Positions 8,425 through 16,993 of a DNA stretch of 64,000 bases are shown here, piece by piece. Source of the DNA: Bacillus carboniphilus (GTDB lineage Bacteria > Bacillota > Bacilli > Bacillales > JC228); NCBI RefSeq assembly GCF_039522365.1, contig NZ_BAAADJ010000021.1, forward strand, positions 25,584 to 89,583. Reading direction: 5' to 3'. The notes under the pieces are model-generated. The model made no database searches. It worked only from the letters and a program-made list of their open reading frames with translations, and had not been told where the DNA came from. Position numbers and translations under genes: made by a program. The stretch's first letter is position 1, and each line of letters starts with the position of its first letter.

Positions 8425-9783
8425 ATGAATGTACAAGATTTTAAGGAAAAGTTATTTTCAGAAGGTAAATCCATTGGTTTTTCCGATATGGAGCTTTATT
8501 ATCAGAAATCGGATATTTTTAACTGTGAATTGTTCAAAGGAGAAGTTGAAAAATTTACGACTTCAGAAGAAATGGGTGTTTCTTTCCGTGGACTTTATAA
8601 TGGGAAAATGGGATACGCCTATACGGAGAAATTAGATGGGGAGTCTGTATATTTCCTTTTGGAAAATGCAAAGGAAAATTCTTTAATTATTGAGGATGCA
8701 GAACCAGAAGAAATCTTTTCTGGTAGTGAAAGATATGAAAATGTAAACTTTTATTCTGAAACTCTATCTAAGATATCAAATGAAGAAAAAATTGATTTTA
8801 TGAAGAAAGTGGATAAGGAAATTTATGCTCAAGATGAAAGGGTTGTAGGGACAGATTTCTTTATTTTAGAGAGTGCAGAAGTAGAAAGTGCTCTGTTTAA
8901 TAGTAAAGGTTTAGAACTACTCGATCGTAAAAATTATTTGGTCTTTGCTGTATATGTCATTGTAAAAGAAAATGATGTCGTAAAAACAGCTGGGCATTTT
9001 GAAGTTGTCCAGAATTTGGATGAGTTAGATGCCGGTAAGATTGCTTCTACTGCAGTAGAAGAAGCATTATCTTATTTGAACCCTATGTCTATTCCTAGTA
9101 AGGAGTATCCCGTTTTATTAAGAAATGATACGGCAGCAAGCTTGATTTCCACTTTTACGCCTATATTCTCTGCTGAGAATGCTCAACAAGGAATGTCTCA
9201 GTTAAAAGGGAAAGAAGGGGAACAAATAGCTGGAGAAAATGTTTGTCTCATTGATGATCCATTTAGAAAAGATGGTATGTTTAGTCGAATTTTTGATGCG
9301 GAGGGAGTGGCATCCTCAAAAGTTTCTATTATCAAAAATGGGAAGCTAAATACGTTATTTCACAATTTAAAAACGGCTAAAAAGGCAGGTGTTGAAACAA
9401 CAGGGCATGCCTTTAAAAACTCTTACAAGGGCTCTGTAACGGTTGCTCCATCGAATCTGTATGTACAGCCAGGTATTAAGAGCTATGAAATGTTAGTAGG
9501 AGAAATGAAGGAAGGAGTAATTATTACAGAGCTATCAGGTCTGCATTCCGGTACAAATCAAATTTCGGGAGACTTCTCAGTAGCAGCAACAGGCTACTAT
9601 GTAAAAGATGGAAGAATTCAATCGGCTGCAAATCAAATGACCATTGCAGGAAATTTCTTTGAACTATTAAACCAAATAGAAGAAATTGGCTCTGATCTTA
9701 AGTTTTCATTTGGAGTTCCAGGTTCTGGGTACGTAGGCTCCCCAACTTTATTAGTAAGTGGGTTATCCGTAACGGTTGAATAA
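8425..9783 (+). CDS. TldE/PmbA family protein
   Basis: A 452-residue partner of TldD from the same U62/PmbA family. It lacks the HExxxH zinc motif, as expected for the non-catalytic TldE subunit. The C-terminal signature GLHSGTNQISGDFS is typical of PmbA. The start is ATG 8425, with GAAAGGGGG just upstream; a longer frame from 8398 would overlap tldD. The gene is followed by a bidirectional terminator. Confidence 0.92.
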   Translation: MNVQDFKEKLFSEGKSIGFSDMELYYQKSDIFNCELFKGEVEKFTTSEEMGVSFRGLYNGKMGYAYTEKLDGESVYFLLENAKENSLIIEDAEPEEIFSGSERYENVNFYSETLSKISNEEKIDFMKKVDKEIYAQDERVVGTDFFILESAEVESALFNSKGLELLDRKNYLVFAVYVIVKENDVVKTAGHFEVVQNLDELDAGKIASTAVEEALSYLNPMSIPSKEYPVLLRNDTAASLISTFTPIFSAENAQQGMSQLKGKEGEQIAGENVCLIDDPFRKDGMFSRIFDAEGVASSKVSIIKNGKLNTLFHNLKTAKKAGVETTGHAFKNSYKGSVTVAPSNLYVQPGIKSYEMLVGEMKEGVIITELSGLHSGTNQISGDFSVAATGYYVKDGRIQSAANQMTIAGNFFELLNQIEEIGSDLKFSFGVPGSGYVGSPTLLVSGLSVTVE

Positions 9784-9787
9784 ATAA

Positions 9788-9820
9788 AGAAAAGCTGCCC
9801 TTTAATGGTCAGCTTTTCTA
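9788..9820. terminator. Bidirectional terminator
   Basis: Stem AGAAAAGCTG (9788-9797) with CAGCTTTTCT (9810-9819) between the convergent tldE and DUF819 genes. Confidence 0.75.
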
Positions 9821-9826
9821 TTGAAA

Positions 9827-11032
9827 TTATAAGTAGAATGTCGATACCCATTCAGCAAGATAAGCTGTCAGAACCGCGGCATAGGTTCCGACCACATTTC
9901 CTAAAATCCCCATTAATAGTCCAACCGGTGCTAGTGAAGGTTGGAATACAGAAGCGACAACGGGTGCTGAGCTTGTCCCACCAATGTTTCCTTGTGACCC
10001 TACTGCAACGAAGAATAGGGGAGCACGAAGTAAACGAGCCGCTAAGAAGATAATGAGCACGTGGATGGCTAACCATACAATTCCCATTAATACATATTGA
10101 GGTGCATCCACCACATATGCTAAATCAGCTTTTGCCCCGATGGTAGCAAGTAAGATATATATACCCGCATACCCCACTTTACTAGCTCCGTAATTCTCAA
10201 GTTTTCGAATAGGAGTAAATGAAAACAGAATACCAACAGCAGAAACAATCATTATTGTCCAGGTACTAGCTGATAAGACAGAAGATTGTGGAAGAGTTTC
10301 AGAAAACATACGAATGAGATATGAAACCCCGAAACCAAGTCCAATAATTGCCACCAACTGAGGTACATCAATCGGCTTCGAATTCTTTTTTTGTAATTCT
10401 CCCATATCTTCATTTACTTTTTTTATTACTGAGTTATCTGCTCGGTTCCAGCGATTAAAGCGATCTTGGAATCCAGCTAGGAAAATCATGATTCCCATCC
10501 AGCTGTATCCGACAACTGTATCCACCACGATAATCGGTGCCAAAATGTTTTCAGGTGTTCCTGTTGCATCAATTAAAGCTGCCATATTGGCACTTCCGCC
10601 AATCCAGCTTCCAGCAAGTGCAGCTACACCTGTCCATGCTTCAGCAGGCAGAAACGGTTGGAATATAGCCAGTGCAATTGGGCCACCTATGATAACGCCA
10701 AGGGTCCCTGCGAAGAACATCATAATTGCTTTTGGTCCTAATTTTAATGTAGCAGGTACATTAGCTGACAATAGCAATAGTAAAAGTCCTACAGGTAGGA
10801 TGTATGTAGATACAAAGTCATATAGGGTTGAGCTTGATGGAATGATTCCAAGGGTGGTTGAAATCATTGGTAAAAAATACGTCCAAATCAAAGGTGGTGC
10901 ATAATGAAAAAACTTTTGTAAGATAGGATTTTTGGACTGTCCTAGGACAAATAGAATCCCTAACAGTGATGTTAAATAAGCAAAGATAGCCATTGGCTCT
11001 TGTATCAATGCTGTTTGTGAAAGGATAGCCAA
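9827..11032 (-). CDS. DUF819 family membrane protein (YjcL-like)
   Basis: A 401-residue integral membrane protein with about ten to twelve hydrophobic segments. Glycine-rich helices such as AGSWIGGSANMAAL and GSQGNIGGTSSAP are typical of the DUF819 family, of which B. subtilis YjcL is a member. The fold is thought to resemble transporters, but no substrate is known. A soluble, charged stretch around residues 190-220 probably lies in the cytoplasm. GAGGAGATAT upstream is a good ribosome binding site. It is transcribed alone. Confidence 0.88.
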   Translation of the reverse strand: MAILSQTALIQEPMAIFAYLTSLLGILFVLGQSKNPILQKFFHYAPPLIWTYFLPMISTTLGIIPSSSTLYDFVSTYILPVGLLLLLLSANVPATLKLGPKAIMMFFAGTLGVIIGGPIALAIFQPFLPAEAWTGVAALAGSWIGGSANMAALIDATGTPENILAPIIVVDTVVGYSWMGIMIFLAGFQDRFNRWNRADNSVIKKVNEDMGELQKKNSKPIDVPQLVAIIGLGFGVSYLIRMFSETLPQSSVLSASTWTIMIVSAVGILFSFTPIRKLENYGASKVGYAGIYILLATIGAKADLAYVVDAPQYVLMGIVWLAIHVLIIFLAARLLRAPLFFVAVGSQGNIGGTSSAPVVASVFQPSLAPVGLLMGILGNVVGTYAAVLTAYLAEWVSTFYL

Positions 11033-11262
11033 AATATATCTCCTCCTATTTTTATTTTTGACTATGTTATTTTAGCAATGAAAACGATTTCTATCAAACT
11101 ATTTTAGAATAATATATTCTTCGGTGGTTATTTCTTTAGAGATTATGTGGTATTCAGAAGATTTAATCTTTTGGTGGAATTTACAGGAAACTCTCGACAA
11201 AGTATAAAGATGGGAGTAAGGTGTTCTATATATAATTAAGAGGTGTTCCGCTGGAGGATAGA

Positions 11263-12453
11263 ATGAACGAACAAAAGAAGACTATACTCACATTTCAAAT
11301 ATTTTTTCTCATCGTTTACTTTGGTTTTGGAGGAATTACCCCACTATTAAGTGTGTACTTAAGTCAAGAGCAAGGGCTAAATGGATACCAGATTGGAACG
11401 ATTATGTCTATTGGTCCTATCATTATGATCTTTTTTCAACCAATATGGGGTATTATTTGTGACCTAACCAATGCACCAACAAGAATAATTTCGTTCTTAA
11501 CCGTCATTACGGGGATCATTGGCTTAGGCTATTTATTTTTAGACCAATATGTTTGGTTGATTGTCATAGCTCTCTTTCTCGCCATTTTTCAAAGTGGAAT
11601 TAACCCTATTTCGGATAGTATTGCATTAAAGTATACAGCAGAACGGAACTTAAACTATGGAAACATTCGTTTATTTGGTTCGTTAGGATTTGGTTTAGCT
11701 GTTTTTATAATGGGAAGATTATCAGAAACTTCTTTAGGACTAGATGTAATCTTTTATTCACTTTTTATTACTCTAGTTATTTCATCATTTATTATTACAA
11801 AGGCACCAAAAGAACGGGCTACGACCAAACTCAATATAAAAGAAGGAATAAAGCAATTCCTATTCTTACCTAAATTTTTGCTTTTCTTATTGGTGGCATT
11901 TCTAATTTTGGGTCCTAATTTGGCTAATAATACGTATTTCGGGCTCTTTGTTGAAGGGTCTGGAGGGACCTTTACAGGAATCGGGATTGCATTTTTAATT
12001 GCTGTTTTATCTGAAATTCCATTCATGCAGGTTGCGAAAGCGTGGGTCATGAGGTTAGGGATTTTACACGTCAGTTTGATTGCAGGTGTTGTGTCATTGA
12101 TAAGATGGGGAATCTATGTAGCTCAACCTGACCTTTGGTTAATTTATTCCTCAGCCTTTCTACAGGGTGCAGCGATTGGTCTCTTTATTCCAGTAGGTCT
12201 TCAATATGTTCGCGAGATTACACCGCCTGAAATGGCTGCTACTGCGATTACAATTTATGCATCTATCTCAGGTGGGTTAGGAAACTGGTTTAGTACATTT
12301 TTTGGTGGAATTATTTATGAAGAGGCAAGTATATTTATCGTTTATTTCTTCTTCAGTATATTAACGGCTTTAGGAATCTTATTAAATCTCTGGCTCCTAC
12401 ATTTGGATAGGAAAAGTAGAGTCAATAAATCGATGAAGGCGATAAGTGCCTAA
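11263..12453 (+). CDS. MFS transporter (phenylpropionate/nucleoside-permease-like)
   Basis: A 396-residue protein with about twelve membrane segments. The segment GTIMSIGPIIMIFFQPIWG and the sequence DLTNAPTRI correspond to the MFS helix 2-3 region. The overall pattern resembles the MFS_1_like/lactose-permease group (YwbF-like in B. subtilis). It is a proton-coupled importer or exporter; the substrate cannot be read from the sequence. GGAGGAT stands before ATG 11263, and a terminator follows. Confidence 0.85.
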   Translation: MNEQKKTILTFQIFFLIVYFGFGGITPLLSVYLSQEQGLNGYQIGTIMSIGPIIMIFFQPIWGIICDLTNAPTRIISFLTVITGIIGLGYLFLDQYVWLIVIALFLAIFQSGINPISDSIALKYTAERNLNYGNIRLFGSLGFGLAVFIMGRLSETSLGLDVIFYSLFITLVISSFIITKAPKERATTKLNIKEGIKQFLFLPKFLLFLLVAFLILGPNLANNTYFGLFVEGSGGTFTGIGIAFLIAVLSEIPFMQVAKAWVMRLGILHVSLIAGVVSLIRWGIYVAQPDLWLIYSSAFLQGAAIGLFIPVGLQYVREITPPEMAATAITIYASISGGLGNWFSTFFGGIIYEEASIFIVYFFFSILTALGILLNLWLLHLDRKSRVNKSMKAISA

Positions 12454-12460
12454 CACTATA

Positions 12461-12500
12461 GGGGTAGGGAACAGTGAAATGTTCTTTACTCCTTTTTTTG
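12461..12500 (+). terminator. Rho-independent terminator
   Basis: Imperfect stem GGGGTAGGGAACA (12461-12473) with TGTTCTTTACTCC (12480-12492), then a seven-base T-run. Confidence 0.75.
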
Positions 12501-12540
12501 TTTGATCTGGTGTTGAATATTTGTGGCAAAATAGTTTTCG

Positions 12541-12790
12541 CGCTAAATATGGTTAATTATGGTATAAACGGCACAGAAACATGAGTTTGTGTTCCGAATA
12601 TGGATAATTATGGTATAAACGGCACAGAAACATGAGTTTGCGTTCCAAATATGGATAAATATGGTGTAAACGGCACAGAAACATGAGTTTGCGTTCCAAA
12701 TATGGATAAATATGGTATAAACGGCGCAGAAACATGAGTTTGCGTTTTAAATATGGATAATCATGACATAAACAGCACAGAAAAACCTGT
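12541..12790. repeat. 51-bp tandem repeat array, about five units
   Basis: The core GGCACAGAAACATGAG recurs at 12570, 12621, 12672, 12723 (as GGCGCAG) and degenerately at 12774 (as AGCACAG), an exact 51-base period. Each unit contains an imperfect hairpin, GGCACAGAAAC-ATGA-GTTTGCGTTCC. Because 51 is a multiple of three, a repetitive 88-residue frame stays open on the minus strand, but nothing else supports it as a gene. The array fills the gap between the MFS gene and topB. Confidence 0.85.
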
Positions 12791-12918
12791 GTTTTTTTCT
12801 GGACATGTGTGAAATGCACAAAAACTACAGTTTGCTTCCTGTCGTTATTTCGATCGGTCCCGTTTATGATAAGATAGGGGATACAACTAGGTTTTTAGTT
12901 AGAAAGGATGTATACATA

Positions 12919-15102
12919 TTGTCAAAGAAGTTAGTTTTAGCAGAAAAACCTTCCGTAGGTCGAGATATAGCTAGAGTTTTGCAATGTAATAAAAAGGGGA
13001 ATGGATTTTTAGAAGGGTCACAATATATCGTAACTTGGGCTTTAGGGCATCTAGTTACATTGGCAGATCCCGAAGTGTATGACAATAAGTACAAATCTTG
13101 GAACATAGAATACCTACCCATGCTACCTTCACCATTAAAGTTAGTCGTGATAAAACAAACGGGAAAACAGTTTAGTGTGGTTAAGAACCAAATGGCGCGT
13201 TCCGATGTGTCTGAAATTATCATTGCAACGGATGCAGGTAGAGAAGGGGAACTTGTTGCAAGATGGATTATTGAGAAGGCAAGAGTTCATAAGCCCATCA
13301 AACGACTTTGGATTTCTTCTGTAACCGATAAAGCTATTAAAGAAGGCTTCTCGAACCTTAAGAACGGAAAAGCATACGAGAATTTATATGCTTCTGCACA
13401 AGCACGTTCTGAAGCAGACTGGTACGTAGGTATGAATGCTACAAGGGCACTAACAACCAAATATAATGCTCAGCTTTCCTGTGGGCGTGTTCAGACTCCG
13501 ACACTAGCCATGATTGCAGCTAGAGAGGAAGAGATTAAGAACTTTAAACCGAAATCGTTCTTTGGTATATCTGCTGAAACAGATCAGCTTAAATTATCAT
13601 GGCAGGATGGAAAGACAAAGGACCACAAGACATTTCAAAAGGAAAAAATCGAATCCATTTTGAAAGCTCTTCATAATCAAAAGATGGTGGTTGAACATGT
13701 TTCTAAAAACCACAAGAAAAGTTATTCCCCCCAATTGTATGATTTAACGGAGCTTCAGCGGGATGCACATCGAATTTTTGGTTTCTCGGCAAAAGAAACG
13801 TTGTCGACCATGCAAAAATTATATGAACAGCACAAGTTGGTTACGTATCCAAGAACAGATTCTCGTTTTCTGTCTACCGATATTGTGGACACTTTAAAGG
13901 ACAGGGTAGATGCCTGTCGGATTCAACCATATGCGAAAGTGGCGAGTAAGATTATAAGAGGACCGGTCAAGGTAAATAAATCCTTCGTGGATAATAGTAA
14001 GGTCTCCGATCACCATGCCATTATCCCAACGGAACAGGCGGCTAATTTACAAAAACTAAATGATAAAGAAAGAAAAATATATGACCTCATTGTGAAAAGA
14101 TTTCTTTCAGTTCTTCTTCCACCTTTTGAATTTGAACAAATTGTTCTCGAAGCAAAAAGTGGAGGAGAAACGTTTGTTGCTAGAGGGAAAAGAGTGCTAT
14201 CCCTTGGCTGGAAGGAAGTGTTTGAACACCAGGAAGATGATGGTGAGCAGGAAGATTTGGACCAATCCATTCCTGATGTTCAAAAAGGGCAAGAATTAAA
14301 AGTTAATCGTCTGACAATGACTTCTGGCGAGACAAAACCGCCTAAGCCGTTTAATGAAGGAACCTTACTATCAGCTATGGAAAACCCGACTAAGTATATG
14401 GCGGGTGAGAGTAAGGATTTGATTCAAACAATCGGTAAAACAGGTGGTTTAGGTACGGTAGCGACTAGAGCCGATATCATTGAAAAACTGTTTAACAGCT
14501 TTCTTATTGAGGCAAAAGGGAAAGATATTTTTATAACCAATAAGGGAAAACAATTATTGGAGCTAGTACCAGAGGATTTACGGTCTCCATCCTTAACGGC
14601 ACAATGGGAGCAAAAGCTAGAGCTAATTGCTAACGGAAAGCTTCCAAAGAAGGTATTTATTAAAGAAATTATTGATTATACAAAGGAAGCAGTTTCTGAA
14701 GTTAAAAATAGTGAAGCACGCTTTAAACATGATAATATGACAGGAACACGATGCCCGGATTGCGGAAAGCTAATGCTCGAAGTAAATGGGAAAAAGGGTA
14801 AAATGCTGGTGTGCCAAGACCGTGAATGTGGACATCGGAAAAACATATCTAAGGTAACGAATGCAAGATGTTTAAACTGTCACAAACGGTTAGAGCTACG
14901 AGGGGAAGGAGAAGGGCAAATCTTCTTCTGTAAATGTGGTCACCGTGAGAAAGTGTCAGCCTTCCAAAAAAGAAGGAAAGAAAATCAGAACTCTAAGGCA
15001 AGTAAGCGGGATGTAAATCAATACTTGAAAAAGAATAATAAGGAAGAACCCATTAACACAGCTTTGGCAGATGCGTTAGCGAAGTTGAAATTGGATAAGT
15101 AA
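12919..15102 (+). CDS. topB: DNA topoisomerase III
   Basis: A type IA topoisomerase that breaks and rejoins single strands to remove negative supercoils and decatenate DNA. I place the start at TTG 12919 (AGAAAGGAT lies nine bases upstream), giving SKKLVLAEKPSVGRD at the N-terminus and 727 residues; a frame open from 12805 adds 38 unrelated residues. The Toprim acidic motif is seen at IATDAGREGELVARW, and the catalytic Tyr lies in LVTYPRTDSRFL. The C-terminus has a cysteine-rich zinc-ribbon-like tail (CPDCGKL, CLNCHKR, CKCGHRE). Confidence 0.95.
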   Translation: MSKKLVLAEKPSVGRDIARVLQCNKKGNGFLEGSQYIVTWALGHLVTLADPEVYDNKYKSWNIEYLPMLPSPLKLVVIKQTGKQFSVVKNQMARSDVSEIIIATDAGREGELVARWIIEKARVHKPIKRLWISSVTDKAIKEGFSNLKNGKAYENLYASAQARSEADWYVGMNATRALTTKYNAQLSCGRVQTPTLAMIAAREEEIKNFKPKSFFGISAETDQLKLSWQDGKTKDHKTFQKEKIESILKALHNQKMVVEHVSKNHKKSYSPQLYDLTELQRDAHRIFGFSAKETLSTMQKLYEQHKLVTYPRTDSRFLSTDIVDTLKDRVDACRIQPYAKVASKIIRGPVKVNKSFVDNSKVSDHHAIIPTEQAANLQKLNDKERKIYDLIVKRFLSVLLPPFEFEQIVLEAKSGGETFVARGKRVLSLGWKEVFEHQEDDGEQEDLDQSIPDVQKGQELKVNRLTMTSGETKPPKPFNEGTLLSAMENPTKYMAGESKDLIQTIGKTGGLGTVATRADIIEKLFNSFLIEAKGKDIFITNKGKQLLELVPEDLRSPSLTAQWEQKLELIANGKLPKKVFIKEIIDYTKEAVSEVKNSEARFKHDNMTGTRCPDCGKLMLEVNGKKGKMLVCQDRECGHRKNISKVTNARCLNCHKRLELRGEGEGQIFFCKCGHREKVSAFQKRRKENQNSKASKRDVNQYLKKNNKEEPINTALADALAKLKLDK

Positions 15103-15153
15103 ACAGTTTTAAACTAGAAATAGTGAGCTGCCTGATTTGGCAAATAAATAAAG

Positions 15154-15188
15154 GATGCGGGGGGAATACACATTCTCCGCATCTTTTT
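15154..15188 (+). terminator. Terminator of topB
   Basis: Stem GATGCGG (15154-15160) with CCGCATC (15177-15183), extended inward by a G-rich arm, then TTTTTAT. Confidence 0.8.
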
Positions 15189-15260
15189 ATATGTATTTGA
15201 TTGTTTATGAAACTATGTGGACTTCTGCTATTTTCCAGGGCCTTTGACACGATTTAAAAC

Positions 15261-15512
15261 AAATAACGGAACTCCTGTCCACTTTATTTAGCTATCCGGA
15301 CACAGGTTCCGTTATTTTAATAAAAATGCCGGTTTTCGAGGACTGAACGGACACACGTTCCGCTAATCGCCTATTTTGACTGTGTTTCTCGCTGATTTTT
15401 ACCAATTAGCGGATTCTCTGTCCGCAAAACCATTATAAACACGCTTTTTTAAGCAAATAACGGAACTCCTGTCCACTTCATTTAGTCATGCGGACACAGG
15501 TTCCGCTATTTT
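15261..15512. repeat. Hairpin-rich intergenic repeat, copy 1
   Basis: Two nearly identical 58-bp elements (15261-15318 and 15455-15512) flank a third hairpin. Each 58-bp element folds on itself: AATAACGGAAC...TCC against GGACACAGGTTCCGTTATT. The middle part pairs CGGACACACGTTCCGCTAAT with ATTAGCGGATTCTCTGTCCG. A related copy lies at 29229-29440. No gene is seen in this stretch. Confidence 0.8.
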
Positions 15513-15590
15513 TATGAAAGTGCTGGTTTTATTGAATAGCTTACAACCTAAGCAGTCCATTACAATCTCTCCTATACTACTTTCCGATTT

Positions 15591-16226
15591 TTACCTATTG
15601 GTTCTTGCGTTAAATTCTTTTAGCCACTCCAGATCAATCGGACCATTCAAAACTTTGTAATAGTCAGTACCTATTAACATATAATGTTCGTTTATCCAAA
15701 GCATGGCAACTACTGGACCTCTCCAGCCTTTTTCATTTTCCCAAGAATACCTAAATATTGGCCCTGTTAATCCAGGTCCATCTTTCAACTTTTGCACCTG
15801 ATATTGGGATAGAAATTCTAGTAGTTCATTAATATTTTCTGAATCATGAATGGTTTGTGTATTGGTAGTTGCTGAACTAATATAGATTACAGTAGGATAA
15901 CTGAATGATTCTAGAATATTATTTAATGGTTTTTCACGGTAGTCATCCCAATATCGAATACCCCAGACACAACTAGAGAAAAAAATAACGGACCCCACGA
16001 TTATTGCACGCCTTCTAGGAGGCAGAATTCCGTTTTCCTCATTTACTAACCAATTATAAATCCGCTTGCATGTCAGTAAAGATATTAAACCAGTAAACGT
16101 CCAAATATATAAATACATCACAGTATGAGGGGGTTCCGGAAATAATGAAACAATGAAATTTAGGAAGGTGAAGATCACAAAGTAAAGAACAATACTTATA
16201 AATTTTTTCAAAACGTTCACTCCCAT
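15591..16226 (-). CDS. Hypothetical membrane protein
   Basis: A 211-residue protein with three hydrophobic segments in its first half (about residues 8-25, 36-55 and 74-92). These are followed by a soluble domain of about 110 residues that would lie outside the cell if the N-terminus is inside. The soluble part is rich in aromatic residues and has no catalytic motif I recognise. Start choice is unsure: ATG 16226, or an internal GTG or TTG a few codons later that is better spaced from AGGAG or GGGAG. The gene is transcribed alone. Confidence 0.65.
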   Translation of the reverse strand: MGVNVLKKFISIVLYFVIFTFLNFIVSLFPEPPHTVMYLYIWTFTGLISLLTCKRIYNWLVNEENGILPPRRRAIIVGSVIFFSSCVWGIRYWDDYREKPLNNILESFSYPTVIYISSATTNTQTIHDSENINELLEFLSQYQVQKLKDGPGLTGPIFRYSWENEKGWRGPVVAMLWINEHYMLIGTDYYKVLNGPIDLEWLKEFNARTNR

Positions 16227-16347
16227 CTTACTCCTATGTATATTTTAACAGTTTATTCCATGTATTCTATCAAAAACAATTTTTATAACCCAAAATACCA
16301 CGATTTTCTAGTAAACTAGAAGAAAATGAAAATCTTAAGGAGATCTG

Positions 16348-16911
16348 ATGAAGAAGTTGGTTTATATAACTGCAGTCATTATAGTGTTATTGATTAGTCT
16401 GGTTCTATATTTGAATTACCAAGTCAATTCAACAGCGAAACAAACTCCCCCTCAAAATGCAGAGTATCTTATTATTCTGGGGGCGAAGGTAAATGGAACT
16501 GAGCTTTCATTAAGCTTGTTGTATCGGGCAAATAAAGCGTTAGAGTATCTTCAGGAGAACCCAGATACAATAGCGATTGTAACAGGTGGTCAGGGACCAG
16601 GGGAGGAAATGACGGAAGCGGATGCTGTCCGACGATATTTAATTGAAAACGGCATTGATACAGAAAAAATATGGGTCGAAGATAAATCCACTTCAACTTA
16701 TGAAAATCTGGAATTTACAAAGGAATTATATGATGTAAAAGAAGCCGTAATTGTAAGTAATGACTTTCATTTATATAGGGCAACAGAACTTGCTGAAAAA
16801 GTAGGGATTAAGGGGTATCCACTTGCCGCTAAGACACCAGAAATCGTTGAGTTTACGCTAAATGTACGGGAGTATGCAGCTATTATTAAAATGTATTTAA
16901 CGGGAAGATGA
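16348..16911 (+). CDS. DUF218 (YdcF/SanA-like) membrane-anchored protein
   Basis: A 187-residue protein with one N-terminal membrane anchor (residues 4-22) and a DUF218 domain facing outward. Family motifs are YLIILGAKVNG, AIVTGGQGPGEEMTEADA and DKSTSTYENL, followed by VIVSNDFHLYRA. DUF218 proteins such as SanA have been linked to envelope integrity, but no reaction is firmly known. A good ribosome binding site (AAGGAGAT) precedes ATG 16348. It converges with the lipase gene on a shared terminator. Confidence 0.9.
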   Translation: MKKLVYITAVIIVLLISLVLYLNYQVNSTAKQTPPQNAEYLIILGAKVNGTELSLSLLYRANKALEYLQENPDTIAIVTGGQGPGEEMTEADAVRRYLIENGIDTEKIWVEDKSTSTYENLEFTKELYDVKEAVIVSNDFHLYRATELAEKVGIKGYPLAAKTPEIVEFTLNVREYAAIIKMYLTGR

Positions 16912-16951
16912 TCAAAACCAGAAACTGCTATCACAAGATGATGTCAAAAGT

Positions 16952-16990
16952 AAAAAACCCCCGCCGTTCACTCACTCAGGCAGGGGTTTT
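16952..16990. terminator. Bidirectional terminator
   Basis: Stem AAAACCCCCGCC (16954-16965) with GGCAGGGGTTTT (16979-16990) lies between the convergent DUF218 and lipase genes. Confidence 0.85.
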
Positions 16991-16993
16991 CTC

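Noticed and set aside
12553-12819. Repetitive 88-residue frame on the minus strand
   Set aside because: It exists only because the 51-bp repeat is a multiple of three. It has no ribosome binding site and its composition is odd.
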